Assembly: GCA_016717145.1 (NCBI GenBank)
Contig: JADKGD010000063.1
Coordinates: 1 to 8,586, forward strand
From: Saprospiraceae bacterium
GTDB taxonomy: Bacteria; Bacteroidota; Bacteroidia; Chitinophagales; Saprospiraceae
Length of the DNA stretch: 8,586 nucleotides
Reading direction: 5' to 3'
A program made the translations under genes and the position numbers. Shown piece after piece: positions 1 through 7,882 of this stretch (position 1 is its first letter; every line of letters begins with the position of its first letter). The notes under the pieces were generated by a model. The model was not told where the DNA came from. It searched no databases and saw nothing but the letters and a program-made list of their open reading frames with translations.

Positions 1-448
1 TGACTTATTTGAACAAATGTATTTTTTTACCTGAACACTATTATAAATAGTTTTTAATAAATAAAAGTGCAATCTTTATACACACAGAACTATATAAGTT
101 TTGTTGGTTGTAATTATTTTCATATTTTGAGCCGCATAAAAAAATTACGTTTTAGTGTATCGATGTTGAAATGAACGAAATACACAAAGCTACTATATCG
201 CAGGTATTTGTTGTGACGGTTACATAGGGGAATAGAATAATCTATGTCAAAGATTCTTGTTATAGGAATTATGAAAATATATTACCTCCCGAAGCCAAAA
301 TACATTTTGTAATTGGCTAATTTACCAAGACTTTTACATTGTCTGTTTTGGTCCTGATTTCTATGGATCCTTCGTAAAACATAAATGGAAAACTCTACCG
401 GAGATGTAGTAATGAATTATTGGTTTGGGAAGTAAGCGTAAGACGACG
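1..448. other. Stretch without a confident gene; short coding-like scraps
   Basis: No frame stays open for more than a few dozen codons. On the plus strand, an ATG at 171 opens a frame that meets TAG at 225, stays open again to TAA at 318, then appears to continue one frame over (about 320-409, ending at TAG) with protein-like text such as DFYIVCFGPDFYGSF. On the minus strand, a competing short frame ending at 317 reads GSIEIRTKTDNVKVLVN before its stop and has purine-rich first codon positions. Both overlap, so at most one is real. Given the indels elsewhere in this window, this could be a broken small gene, the 3' end of a minus-strand gene, or noncoding DNA. I see no tRNA, rRNA, CRISPR or insertion-sequence signature. 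Confidence 0.4.
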
Positions 449-808
449 TCAACTTTTCTTTTTTAACTCAAACCATGTCCAGACTGCTGTAGCAATATCG
501 ACACCTGCAAAAAGCAAAAGACTACTTTTGGTTTGACCGGAAACAACCAAAAGGAGAAAACCAGCAGCAACAAAAATTCTGAACCAAACCGTTGACAGAA
601 CCACTTCTTTGCTACCAGCTGAATTAATGCTAAAATAAGGAATAACCAAAGCAAGCACCAATACGCCCAGGACTTTAATCCATATTTCGGTCGGTGGGTC
701 AAAACCAAACATACCCAGTAGAGTAGCAGGTATGAAAATAAGCTGTAATCCTGTGATCAGAACATAAATACTCTGAACGGTAAGCGAGAGATAATTAAAT
801 TTTTGCAC
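449..808 (-). CDS. Small four-helix integral membrane protein, uncharacterised
   Basis: An intact 119-codon gene and the only full-length uninterrupted gene in the window. It starts with GTG; an in-frame TAA lies 9 nt upstream and no earlier in-frame start exists. Four hydrophobic segments are visible at about residues 7-31, 43-61, 73-91 and 95-113, with short polar loops and a lysine-rich C-terminus (ELKKKS), which suggests an inner-membrane protein. Conserved-looking points are the FGFDPPTEIW loop (residues 34-43), an arginine at 77 at the start of helix 3, and an acidic D104 in helix 4 followed by WTW. The pattern resembles short four-helix proteins of unknown function widespread in Bacteroidota (from memory, not searched). 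No enzymatic motif is visible. It is transcribed divergently from the beta-helix gene. The membrane call is solid; the function is unknown. Confidence 0.85.
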   Translation of the reverse strand: MQKFNYLSLTVQSIYVLITGLQLIFIPATLLGMFGFDPPTEIWIKVLGVLVLALVIPYFSINSAGSKEVVLSTVWFRIFVAAGFLLLVVSGQTKSSLLLFAGVDIATAVWTWFELKKKS

Positions 809-1056
809 GACAAATTAATTTTTGTTTTGTTAATCTTATAAAGTATTAAGCGATTTGCAATTTTTATTGACAAACCAATTTATCAATAAAATACAAATAT
901 CTGAAATTTATTTGGAAAGTTTGTAATATATGATGGATTTCAAAACATCACTTTTCAGAAAAAAGATATACGTAATAAAATCAATAGGGGATTGATTGAG
1001 GTTAATCGTTATGGAGTTAATATTTTTAATAAACAATTTATGAACAACATGACTCT
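809..1056. promoter_or_regulatory. Divergent intergenic region, presumed promoters for both flanking genes
   Basis: This very A+T-rich 248-bp stretch separates the start codons of two divergent genes, so promoters for both should lie here. I could not find a convincing Bacteroidota-type pair (TTTG near -33 with TAnnTTTG near -7) at correct spacing. On the minus strand, a weak TACTTTAT element sits near the membrane-protein gene, about 25 nt after a TTTG, which is wider than usual. On the plus side, TTAATATTTTTAAT around 1018-1031 is a possible A/T-rich core element. The assignment rests mainly on gene layout. Confidence 0.3.
866..887 (-). repeat. Short inverted repeat upstream of the membrane-protein gene
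   Basis: Two 9-nt arms (ATTGACAAA and TTTATCAAT) surround a 4-nt loop, with one mismatch at DNA level. In RNA read from the minus strand the mismatch becomes a G-U pair, giving a continuous 9-bp stem. It lies 58-79 nt upstream of the GTG at 808, so it could be a 5' leader hairpin or an operator. In DNA this A/T-rich, chance is a real alternative. Confidence 0.25.
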
Positions 1057-2504
1057 ATGAAACAAACCATTTTCATACTGTTAAATGTATTTGTGACAAA
1101 CGCATTTTGTGCTATTCGTTACGTCACACAAAGCGGAGCAGGAGCGTTCAATGCCACAAGTTGGTCAAACGCCGCATCAGGTAATAATTTGCAATCAGTT
1201 ATCAACAGTTCAACAGCAGGAGATGAGATCTGGGTTGCAGCCGGAACATACTTAACTACTACAGGAACAAACAGAGCCATTTCATTCAGTATGCGAAACG
1301 GGATAACTATTTTTGGAAGTTTTGCAGGAACAGAAACGCTATTCTTTCAACGAAATTTGGCCAATGGACTTACCAGTATTTTAAGCGGGGAAATTGGATT
1401 TTTAGGAGTAAGTGATAATAGTTATCATACGATAAGTAATTCAGGTTTAAATAATACAGCAATTATAGATGGATTTATCATCAGTGATGCCAATGATAAC
1501 AGAGCAGCTACCATAACTGACGGATTAGGTGGTGGAATTTACAACAATGGAAGCGGAGCCGGAAATGTGTGCAGTCCGATTATTCGCAATTGTCTCATTA
1601 CCAACAATTATGCTACCTTTGGCGGAGGGATTTTTAATAGCGGGTACAATGGTGGGACAGCCAGCCCACTTATTTTGAATTGTGTCATAACAAATAATTC
1701 TGCTACGGGTGGAGGTGGCATTGACAATTTTGGTTTACTTAACGGCAATGCAAGCCCCACGATAACCAATTGTGTAATTTACAATAATCATGCAACATTT
1801 CGGGCAGGAGGTATGTACTGCTGGGGAAACAACGGAAATACAAATCCCATAGTTACAAACACATCTTTGTCAATAATACTGCCATTGATGGTGGAGTTGT
1901 GTCAGACAGACTCAATTCAGTTGGAGAATTTCGGGGAATAGCAACCCCAGTTTCAGAAATTGTATATTTTGGGAATACAGCATCGGTACCGGACCCAATT
2001 TTTCTACTTGGTGGAGCTACCTTCAGACCTACTTACAGATATAAATTTATCAGACCAAAATTCACCGCACATCATTTCAGGAAGTGGAACAGGAAATCAA
2101 AGTGTTGATCCATTATTTTCCAATATTGTAATGGGCGCAGGTGATGACGGCAGATGGCTGACCCATGATGATGGCTTGAACCTCATGTTTAATAGTCCGC
2201 TCATAAATGTGGGTGATTCAACCGTAACATCCCCGACATCTGATATTTTCGGCTATCCCAGGACAGGAATATTTGACCTAGGTGCCTATGAATGTCGCAG
2301 ATATATTTTTATCGGGCCCGGCAATCAATGGACAACCGATGCTGATTGGGATGTTGGTATTGTTCCTCCGGTTATGTATCGAGGTACCATCATTATTGAT
2401 GCCGAATGTGAAAAGTAGGTTTGGAATTGCCATTCAATAGTCAATTGATTATTAATCCGGGCAAGGTGCTGATTGTAAAGAGTAGAGTAATTCTGTTTGA
2501 ATAA
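1057..2504 (+). CDS. Secreted right-handed parallel beta-helix protein (frame-broken as sequenced)
   Basis: ATG 1057 is the first start after an in-frame TAA at 1030. Residues 1-19 (MKQTIFILLNVFVTNAFCA) look like a Sec signal peptide, so the product should be exported. The opening YVTQSGAG, DEIWVAAGTY and ITIFGSFAGTE, then GGGIYNNGSG and repeated NCxITNNxA coils, mark a parallel beta-helix of the pectate-lyase-like/choice-of-anchor Q type. The reconstruction ends the helix at DPLFSN...FDLGAYEC, near 2295, followed by a short C-terminal tail and TAA at 2502-2504. As sequenced, the frame breaks near 1866 (a T short), then near 1947, 1971 and 2030, and again near 2412. The restored stretch PSFRNCIFW supports the correction. 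The tail does not look like a type IX secretion signal. No catalytic residues can be assigned; surface adhesion or polysaccharide binding are equally possible. Length is about 480 residues after correction. Confidence 0.8.
1576..1890 (+). repeat. Four beta-helix coils with an exact 90-nt period
   Basis: Coils reading IRNCLITNN, LNCVITNN, TNCVIYNN and (corrected) TNTSFVNN place their equivalent Cys/Thr codon at 1591, 1681, 1771 and 1861, exactly 90 nt apart. Each 30-residue coil carries a glycine-rich loop (GGGIFNSG, GGGIDNFG, AGGMYCWG) followed by an Asn-x-xx-Pro step. The DNA copies have diverged, so this is protein-level repetition rather than recent tandem duplication. Confidence 0.75.
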
Positions 2505-2882
2505 TATTAATGAATTTATCTTTTTTATTCTTAGCATAAATAGAATCTGAAACTGCATACCAAAAAAGGGTTTATTTCATTTTTACGAAACACCTTTTAA
2601 TTTGGGATGAATTAATAGAACTCCGAGTTGTTTTAATGCTTCCTTTTAAAACTTTACCTACAAAATGCAAAAATGGGATACTCCAATTGGTCTTGATAGT
2701 TTTAGAAGGACCAATCCATATACTATCTATATCTACCTCGATAAGAATTGAAATTTTGCTTCCAAATATGTGGTTCGTCAATTCAATTCACGGATTTCAT
2801 ACATATTTTAATGTACCAAGAATAATCAGCCACTATCACAAAAGTCTGAAATAGCTTTACATGAACTAAAACAAATTTTATC
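2505..2882. other. 378-bp gap without a confident gene; possible degraded minus-strand frame
   Basis: On the minus strand, a frame running from about 2790 down to a stop at 2572-2574 has purine-rich first positions and protein-like text (VDIDSIWIGPSKTIK, then FLHFVGKVLKGSIK). An ATG at 2884-2882 in a neighbouring frame could join it through one frame change near 2790, giving about 100 codons. Against this, the plus strand in the same interval also gives protein-like text (KMQKWDTPIGLDSF, then NPYTIYIYLDKN). I cannot decide between a broken antisense gene, a remnant, and noncoding DNA. The promoter for the five-module gene at 2883 should also be here, but no clear element was found. Confidence 0.35.
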
Positions 2883-4649
2883 ATGTCAGGCTTTACAAAG
2901 CTTAGGTACTTCATTTGGTGTTGTGTTTTATTATTTAAATTTATCAATAGTAATGTGATTGGACCGTGTAATAATCAAAATCAACATCCGGCTGATACTG
3001 TCCCCCTTCAATGTGGCACAACGTTAGTTGCCACACAAACAGCGTCAGAATTCAGTGTAACATCGGGATATACCAACAATAAGGTTCATATTATCACTTC
3101 ATCTGTAAATACGGATTATATAACTATTAGAAAAGCATCAGATAATACATTAATCACACATGGATTTGGTCCCATTAATTTTAATTATTTAAGCAGCTTT
3201 GGCAATATCGAAATTCTTATCAATCAGCATAGCCTTTGTTTCGGCAATTCGTTTCTAGAACAATCAGCGTTGTAAATCCTTGTTGTTCCAATGCTAACAA
3301 TTATCCTTCCAGTATACAAGTATTATATTGTGGATCAAAAATAATAGAAACCGATATCACAGCAGGTGATTATTTTGTTAGCACTGGATATGATGAAGAT
3401 AAACAAGTAAGAATAGAGTCATCCAATACAGATGATTGGATTACTTTAAGAAATGCATCTACGCAAGAATTTATCTTACATGGACAATCCCCATTACAAT
3501 TTACTTATTTGACAGGTTATGGAAATATTGAAGTACATATTAATAAAAACCAAAGTTGTGACACTAGACCCCACAACAAGAACCATCACGATATCAAAAA
3601 ATGTGATTGTGATAATGATAACCAATGGCCGGATAATACCTTTAATCTATCCTGCGGAGAAAATATAATTTCAAATAATCAATATTCTGATCAACATAAT
3701 TTAACTTCTGGTTACATTAATTTAAAAATTATACATTTAAATCATCTATACCAACGGATTACATCATAGTCAAAATGCATTTTCGAATGAAGTATTGGCA
3801 CAGGGGCAAACCCCTTTAAACTATGTATACAATCAAAATGGCGCCAATATAGAAATGCATATGATGATGATTATTGTACATTTAGTAATCTCCCAGAACT
3901 ACCCATTTTTGCTGATTGCTATTGTGAAGGAATAATACCCGCGGCGGCAGTATAAATGTAAATTGTACTACACCTCAAAGCACCCAGCTAATGCAGCTTA
4001 TTACATCAATTCTTACGATTATCAAATGGCAGGAAGTTATACCTACACTTCATCAATACCAACAGATTATTTTACCCTGAGGAAATCGTCTGATAATTCT
4101 TATATCACATCCGGACAATCACCATTGACATTAGATTATTCGCAGGATTATGGAAATATCGAAATACACGTATCGAGCGATGCTATATGCAATACAAGTT
4201 ATGATCAAAGGACAGTTACAGTTTCAGGAGTTTGTCATTGTCAAAATATTTTCCCATTTCCGGATTTTATTACAGATATACAGTGTGGCCCTACGATCAT
4301 CTGGAAATTCACAATGGGCAAGAGAATACAATGTTACAACAGGATATATTGATGGCATTATTGCCACCTTTCATCATCTAATTCTAATGACTACCTTACT
4401 TTATTGAAAGCATCTGACAAAGTTATATAAATTCAGGAGTTACTCCTGTTTCAATAACATATGATAATAACATGGGAGATATAGAAATGCACATCAACAC
4501 AAACGCATCTTGTGGTACAAATAAATATTTTTATTGATAAATTGAATGCAGGCATCATATTAAGGGTGGATGCAAATAATTGTGTAAAAATATTGTACAA
4601 CAATGGTAATCTCGAAGCGGTACCTGTAGACTGTCCAAGTGGGAATTGA
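2883..4649 (+). CDS. Secreted five-module cysteine-containing repeat protein, unknown family (frame-broken)
   Basis: ATG 2883 follows an in-frame TGA at 2862. Residues 1-23 (hydrophobic WCCVLLFKF core) look like a signal peptide. The rest is five diverged copies of a module of about 105 residues: a Cys-x-Cys or Cys start, then P, LxCG, VTSGY, SS-x-x-TDYITLRKASDN, GQSPL, a YGNIEIHI strand and a last Cys. A tail of about 40 residues (IFIDKLNAG to VDCPSGN) ends at TGA 4647-4649. I do not recognise the family; the strand-rich pattern suggests beta-sandwich domains with disulfides, faintly like PPC-type domains (inference). No catalytic motif, lipobox or type IX sorting domain is visible. Frame changes are needed near 3250, 3742, 3775, 3861, 3931, 3990, 4295, 4370, 4425 and 4525; modules resume correctly after each. 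The kinase begins 62-86 nt downstream, so co-transcription is possible. Corrected length is about 590 residues. Confidence 0.72.
2952..4525 (+). repeat. Five tandem protein modules, period about 315-321 nt
   Basis: Module starts, anchored on the leading cysteine codon, are at 2967, 3281, 3602, 3917 and 4233, giving spacings of 314, 321, 315 and 316 nt before indel correction. The aligned core in each copy is LxCG (LQCGTT, LYCGSK, LSCGEN, VNCTTP, IQCGPT), then a TSGY-like turn, (S)TDY or TDDW before IT[IL]R, then GQSPL and [GA][ND]IE[IVM][HL]. Copies 2, 3, 4 and 5 start with paired cysteines (CC, CDC, CYC, CHC); copy 1 has one. Nucleotide identity between copies is clearly low, so the duplications are old. 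Confidence 0.75.
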
Positions 4650-4665
4650 TTAATTTGGATTAATC
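4648..4665 (+). terminator. A/T-rich stem-loop overlapping the stop codon of the five-module gene
   Basis: GATTAAT (4648-4654), a TTGG loop and ATTAATC (4659-4665) form a perfect 7-bp stem that begins inside the TGA stop. The interval 4656-4667 is also a perfect 12-bp palindrome (TGGATTAATCCA), and GATTAAT is repeated directly with 3-nt spacing. There is no G+C-rich stem and no long T tract, so it would be a weak terminator. A regulator-binding site between this gene and the kinase is an equal alternative. Confidence 0.3.
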
Positions 4666-4735
4666 CATAAATTATTTCACCACATTTTATAAAAGATACA
4701 TTAGATTTACGATGAAATTTAAGATAAACGGATGA

Positions 4736-7700
4736 ATGGTTTCCAGGCTGATGGTGTGTTTGATGGTATTTACATTGAGTTGGGGGATTTGGGTTCACAA
4801 ATCACCCTTTAGCCAAATTGCATTTCAAAAACAGGTGAAAAGAAGGCTTAAAGAACACACAAATCAATTGTATTTATCAAAGCATGGACGGGATGCTTGG
4901 ATAGGTGGAAATCAACTTCAAAGTTTTGACGGACATCGTTTTAATGTTTTTCCATTTCCAAATAAAAACCCAACCATCACACATATTTTTGAAGACAATC
5001 GTCAGCGCCTTTTTATTATAGATAACTATGTTGATATTTACTTTTTTGACAGAAAAACAGAAACATTCAGGAAAGAAGTATTTTTTAATAATCACGAATT
5101 TCAAAAAAACAACTTCAGAATCATCCAGGTATTACATACCAAAAGCGGAAAAATAATTTTTAATCTGGAAAAGGCAATAGGTTACTTGGATATGGAAAAA
5201 ACGCCAATACAGATAGTGAAGAGCCCCATAATTTTAAAGACATTTTTTTGAAAGGTATCCGAGGACGAAGAAAACAATTTGTGGTTTATTATACAAACCC
5301 ATTGGTGTCGTCCGAATCAATATGGAAACACTTATATGGACTTACAAGGGAAACAAAAAAAGAAGAAAAATATTTGATATTGATGTGAAGATTTAAACAG
5401 AATTGTAAAAGATAATGATGACAATTTTTGGTTTATACACAAAAAGGAAAATGTCCTAAAATATAATGTAACAACAGAAAGCAAAACAGAATATACTATT
5501 CCTTATCCGTATAAGATCAAAACAAAATCACCAAACACGTTTATTTTAAATATTTAAAAGATAAAAAACGGAGAAATCTAGAAGTATAGGGGGATTTTTA
5601 GAATAGCGAAATACAACTATTCAACAGGTCAGCTTGAAATATTATATAATGATAAAACAAAAGTTATGGCTTGTCAGATGATGTAATCATGGGCAGTTTT
5701 GCTAATATGTATGAAGATAAACAAGGCACTTTCTGGATGGCTGGACAAAATGTGTGGTCATTTAACTTACAGACAAAGTACGGTAACCGTAGAAACTTCA
5801 ACTGCACTCACAACCATTGACGAAAACAAAACACTTTGCAGGAGCCACACCAAGTGGATTTGTAAAAATGAATGATGGCAGAATGTATGTCAGCTATTAT
5901 GGAGCAGGAATTGTTTCTTTTGATGAAAAATTCTCCAATCCCATTTCTATTCAACTACCGGATAAAGTGAGCAGTTTGATTTGGACCCTTTTCAGTACTG
6001 ATGGTCAGGTCCTTTATTTTACGGATCAAAATAAATGTTATACAGCTACGACATTGAGCTCAAAAAGACAGCTAAAATAAGCAATAGACTTTTCCCGTCA
6101 AAGTTCACAAATATGGCATATGTTGAAAATGATAGTACCGCTTGGCTTGCCCATTATTTGTACGGCATAACAAAAATGAACACTAATAAAAGGAGTTTTA
6201 TTAATTATGAAAATGTATCCTTTCCATTTGGTATCAAGAATGAAAACGTATATGATATACATGAGGAAGGACAAGCATTTTTTGCTTGGCACCCAAAAAT
6301 CAGGGTTGGTTTTATTTGATAAAATATCAGGGAAGTCGATAAAAACTTTACTCAGATAAAATAAGACATCGGACTTTTCTGTATTTGATATAGAATCCCG
6401 AATAATTCATGACCTGCTACAAATATTGGCATTATCATCATGGATAAGGTTTCACTTTTGTTATGACATTATAGGCATGGAAAATGGACTAAACTCCCTT
6501 CAATGTGCATCTGTAGCTTTAAAAGCGGAGAATAATGTATTGATAAACACGTTTTATAATGGTGTGTATCATCTAAATCTGACTACACTTGAATGTCAAC
6601 GAATCGGGCATGACTATGAAGACAATTTTATAAGAGGAGATATACCAAAATACCTCACCAAAAGTTCAGAAATCATTTTTAGTCATAATAATGGTTTTAC
6701 ATTATTCAAAACTTCATCAGACAAAGGTAAGAGAAAAGACTCGATATATATCACAAAATTTTTGGTCAATGATACATTAATGGATCCAAATTTATGGCAA
6801 AAAGATGGTGATATTGTTTATCTGGATCACAGGTGAAAATAACATCTACCTTTCATTTAGTACGCTTAATTTGCATGAAATACAAAATACAAATTACTTT
6901 ATCAAAATAGATGGTATAAGTGATACATGGGAATTGCTTAAAAATAAGGGTGAAATAGAATATAAAAATCTATCGCCGGGCAAATATAAAATACATATAA
7001 AAGCTTCTAAAGGCTTTATTAATGAAGAAAGTGCTGTAAAAACAATACACCTGTATATTGAAGCTCCATTTTATTACAGATGGTGGTTTTTTGTATTGGT
7101 GGCAGGTTTGATTACTACCTTGGTGGTCTTGTATGAAAGAAAAAAGAGAAGAGAAATTGTAGCCATAGAAAAACTGAAATCTGAAGCTCTAAACAAACAA
7201 TTGGAAATAGAAAAACAGCAAAGAGATATCGAAGAAATAAAAAATAAATTGACCGAACTCAAATTGTCCAATCTGCAATCCCGGATGAATCCACACTTTA
7301 TATTCAATACACTGAACTCATCAATAGCTATGTTATCAAAAACGACATACCCAAAACCAGCGACTACATCAGCAAGTTTTCAAAATTGATAAGACTTATA
7401 CTCGACCATTCTAAAGAAGAAAATATTTCACTTCAGGAAGAGTTGGAAACTGTAAAACTTTACCTGCATATAGAATCACTGCGCATGAACCACAATTTTG
7501 ACTTTAAAATAGATATAGATGAAAAAGTCATGACAGAAAATATAATGATACCACCCATGCTTATTCAACCTTTTGTAGAAAACGCCATTTGGCATGGATT
7601 GATGCCATCAAAAAATGAAAAAAAATTGACCATTAAAGTGTTTAATCTGTCAGATGATGTTTTAACGATACATATCGATGACAATGGAATAGGTCGGTTA

Positions 7701-7880
7701 AAATCATCAAAAAATAAAATAAATATCAACGAACATCAAAGTCAAGGCATGGCATTGACTGTACAAAGACTACATTACTTGAATGTACAGAACAGCATAA
7801 TAATCATAGATAAAACCGACCAACAGAATCAAGCCCTCGGCACATTGGTCTCTATCCATCTTCATCTTAAAAACCAGTAA
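4736..7880 (+). CDS. Propeller-type membrane sensor histidine kinase, LytS/YehU-like (frame-broken)
   Basis: Reconstructed order: N-terminal hydrophobic signal/anchor, a long extracytoplasmic beta-propeller (two-component regulator propeller repeats), a Y_Y_Y domain (about 6832-7060), one transmembrane helix (about 7080-7134), a charged coiled coil, and a His_kinase (PF06580) plus HATPase core. It should autophosphorylate on His at 7294-7296 (MNPHFIFNTLN) and pass phosphate to the regulator encoded 2 nt downstream. ATG 4736 is the first uninterrupted start. An ATG at 4712 is in the same frame but separated by TGA 4733-4735; if that TGA is an error, the start is MKFKING..., a more typical signal peptide. 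Frame breaks or stops lie near 5215, 5250, 5304, 5395, 5555-5620, 5660, 5785-5830, 6035, 6290, 6345, 6430-6475, 6831 and 7320. About 1,050 residues after correction, normal for this class. Unlike one-piece hybrid sensors of Bacteroidota, no receiver or AraC domain is fused. Confidence 0.85.
4880..6830 (+). other. Beta-propeller sensor segment of the kinase
   Basis: Propeller blade signatures recur in changing frames: GRDAWIGG followed by LQSFDGHRF (about 4890-4945), EDNRQRLFI (about 4993), EDEENNLWF (5261-5287), DNDDNFWFI (5411-5437), EDKQGTFWM (5713-5739), MNDGRMYVSYYGAGI (about 5868-5912), ENDSTAWLAHYLYGI (about 6127-6171) and NNVLINTFYNGVY (about 6531-6569). The acidic-x-x-[GN]-x-[LF]-W pattern is that of Reg_prop repeats. 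Such periplasmic propellers are known as ligand sensors in this kinase class, often for carbohydrates; the ligand here cannot be read from sequence. Confidence 0.75.
7081..7284 (+). other. Transmembrane helix and signalling coiled coil of the kinase
   Basis: A tryptophan-flanked hydrophobic helix (WWFFVLVAGLITTLVVLY, about 7081-7134) is followed by positively charged ERKKRRE, which fits the inside-positive rule and puts the kinase domain in the cytoplasm. About 45 residues rich in Glu, Lys and Gln with heptad-like Leu/Ile (IEKLKSEALNKQLEIEKQ and onward) then form a coiled coil leading into the phosphoacceptor region, as is usual in LytS-type kinases. Confidence 0.8.
7285..7880 (+). other. Catalytic core of the kinase (His_kinase and HATPase domains)
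   Basis: The phosphoacceptor motif NPHFIFNTLN lies at about 7288-7317. One base is missing near 7320; restoring it gives NSINSYVIKNDIPKTSDYIS and continuous text to the stop. The N-box reads PPMLIQPFVENAIWHGL (7551-7601, Glu-Asn at 7578-7583), the G1 box DDNGIGR (7677-7697), and the G2-like segment QGMALTVQRL (from 7743). All key residues for ATP binding are present, and the open stretch from about 7321 to TAA 7878-7880 is uninterrupted, so the domain looks functional rather than decayed. Confidence 0.88.
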
Positions 7881-7882
7881 AT

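Noticed and set aside
1576..1890. CRISPR-like array because of the regular 90-nt spacing
   Set aside because: The repeated units are diverged protein-coding beta-helix coils, not identical DNA repeats with unique spacers.
1899..2108. Separate 69-codon gene
   Set aside because: It is the beta-helix frame continuing after a missing base near 1866, with more breaks downstream.
2883..4649. Several separate small genes of 85-177 codons
   Set aside because: The pieces continue one modular pattern across frame changes, and only the first has a signal peptide; internal starts fall in the middle of modules.
4451..4798. Minus-strand 115-codon open frame
   Set aside because: It lies opposite the end of the five-module gene and the start of the kinase, both supported by domain content. 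Its translation has no recognisable features.
4733..5251. Alternative genetic code reading TGA as an amino acid, suggested by TGA at 4733 and 5249 within the kinase
   Set aside because: TGA serves as the believable natural stop of the membrane-protein gene (449-451) and the five-module gene (4647-4649). The interruptions elsewhere are frame changes and other stop codons, which a TGA recoding would not explain.
7320..7390. Programmed ribosomal frameshift between the phosphoacceptor region and the ATPase domain of the kinase
   Set aside because: No slippery heptamer or downstream structure is visible, and a simple missing A restores the family sequence. Many similar breaks occur across unrelated genes in the window.
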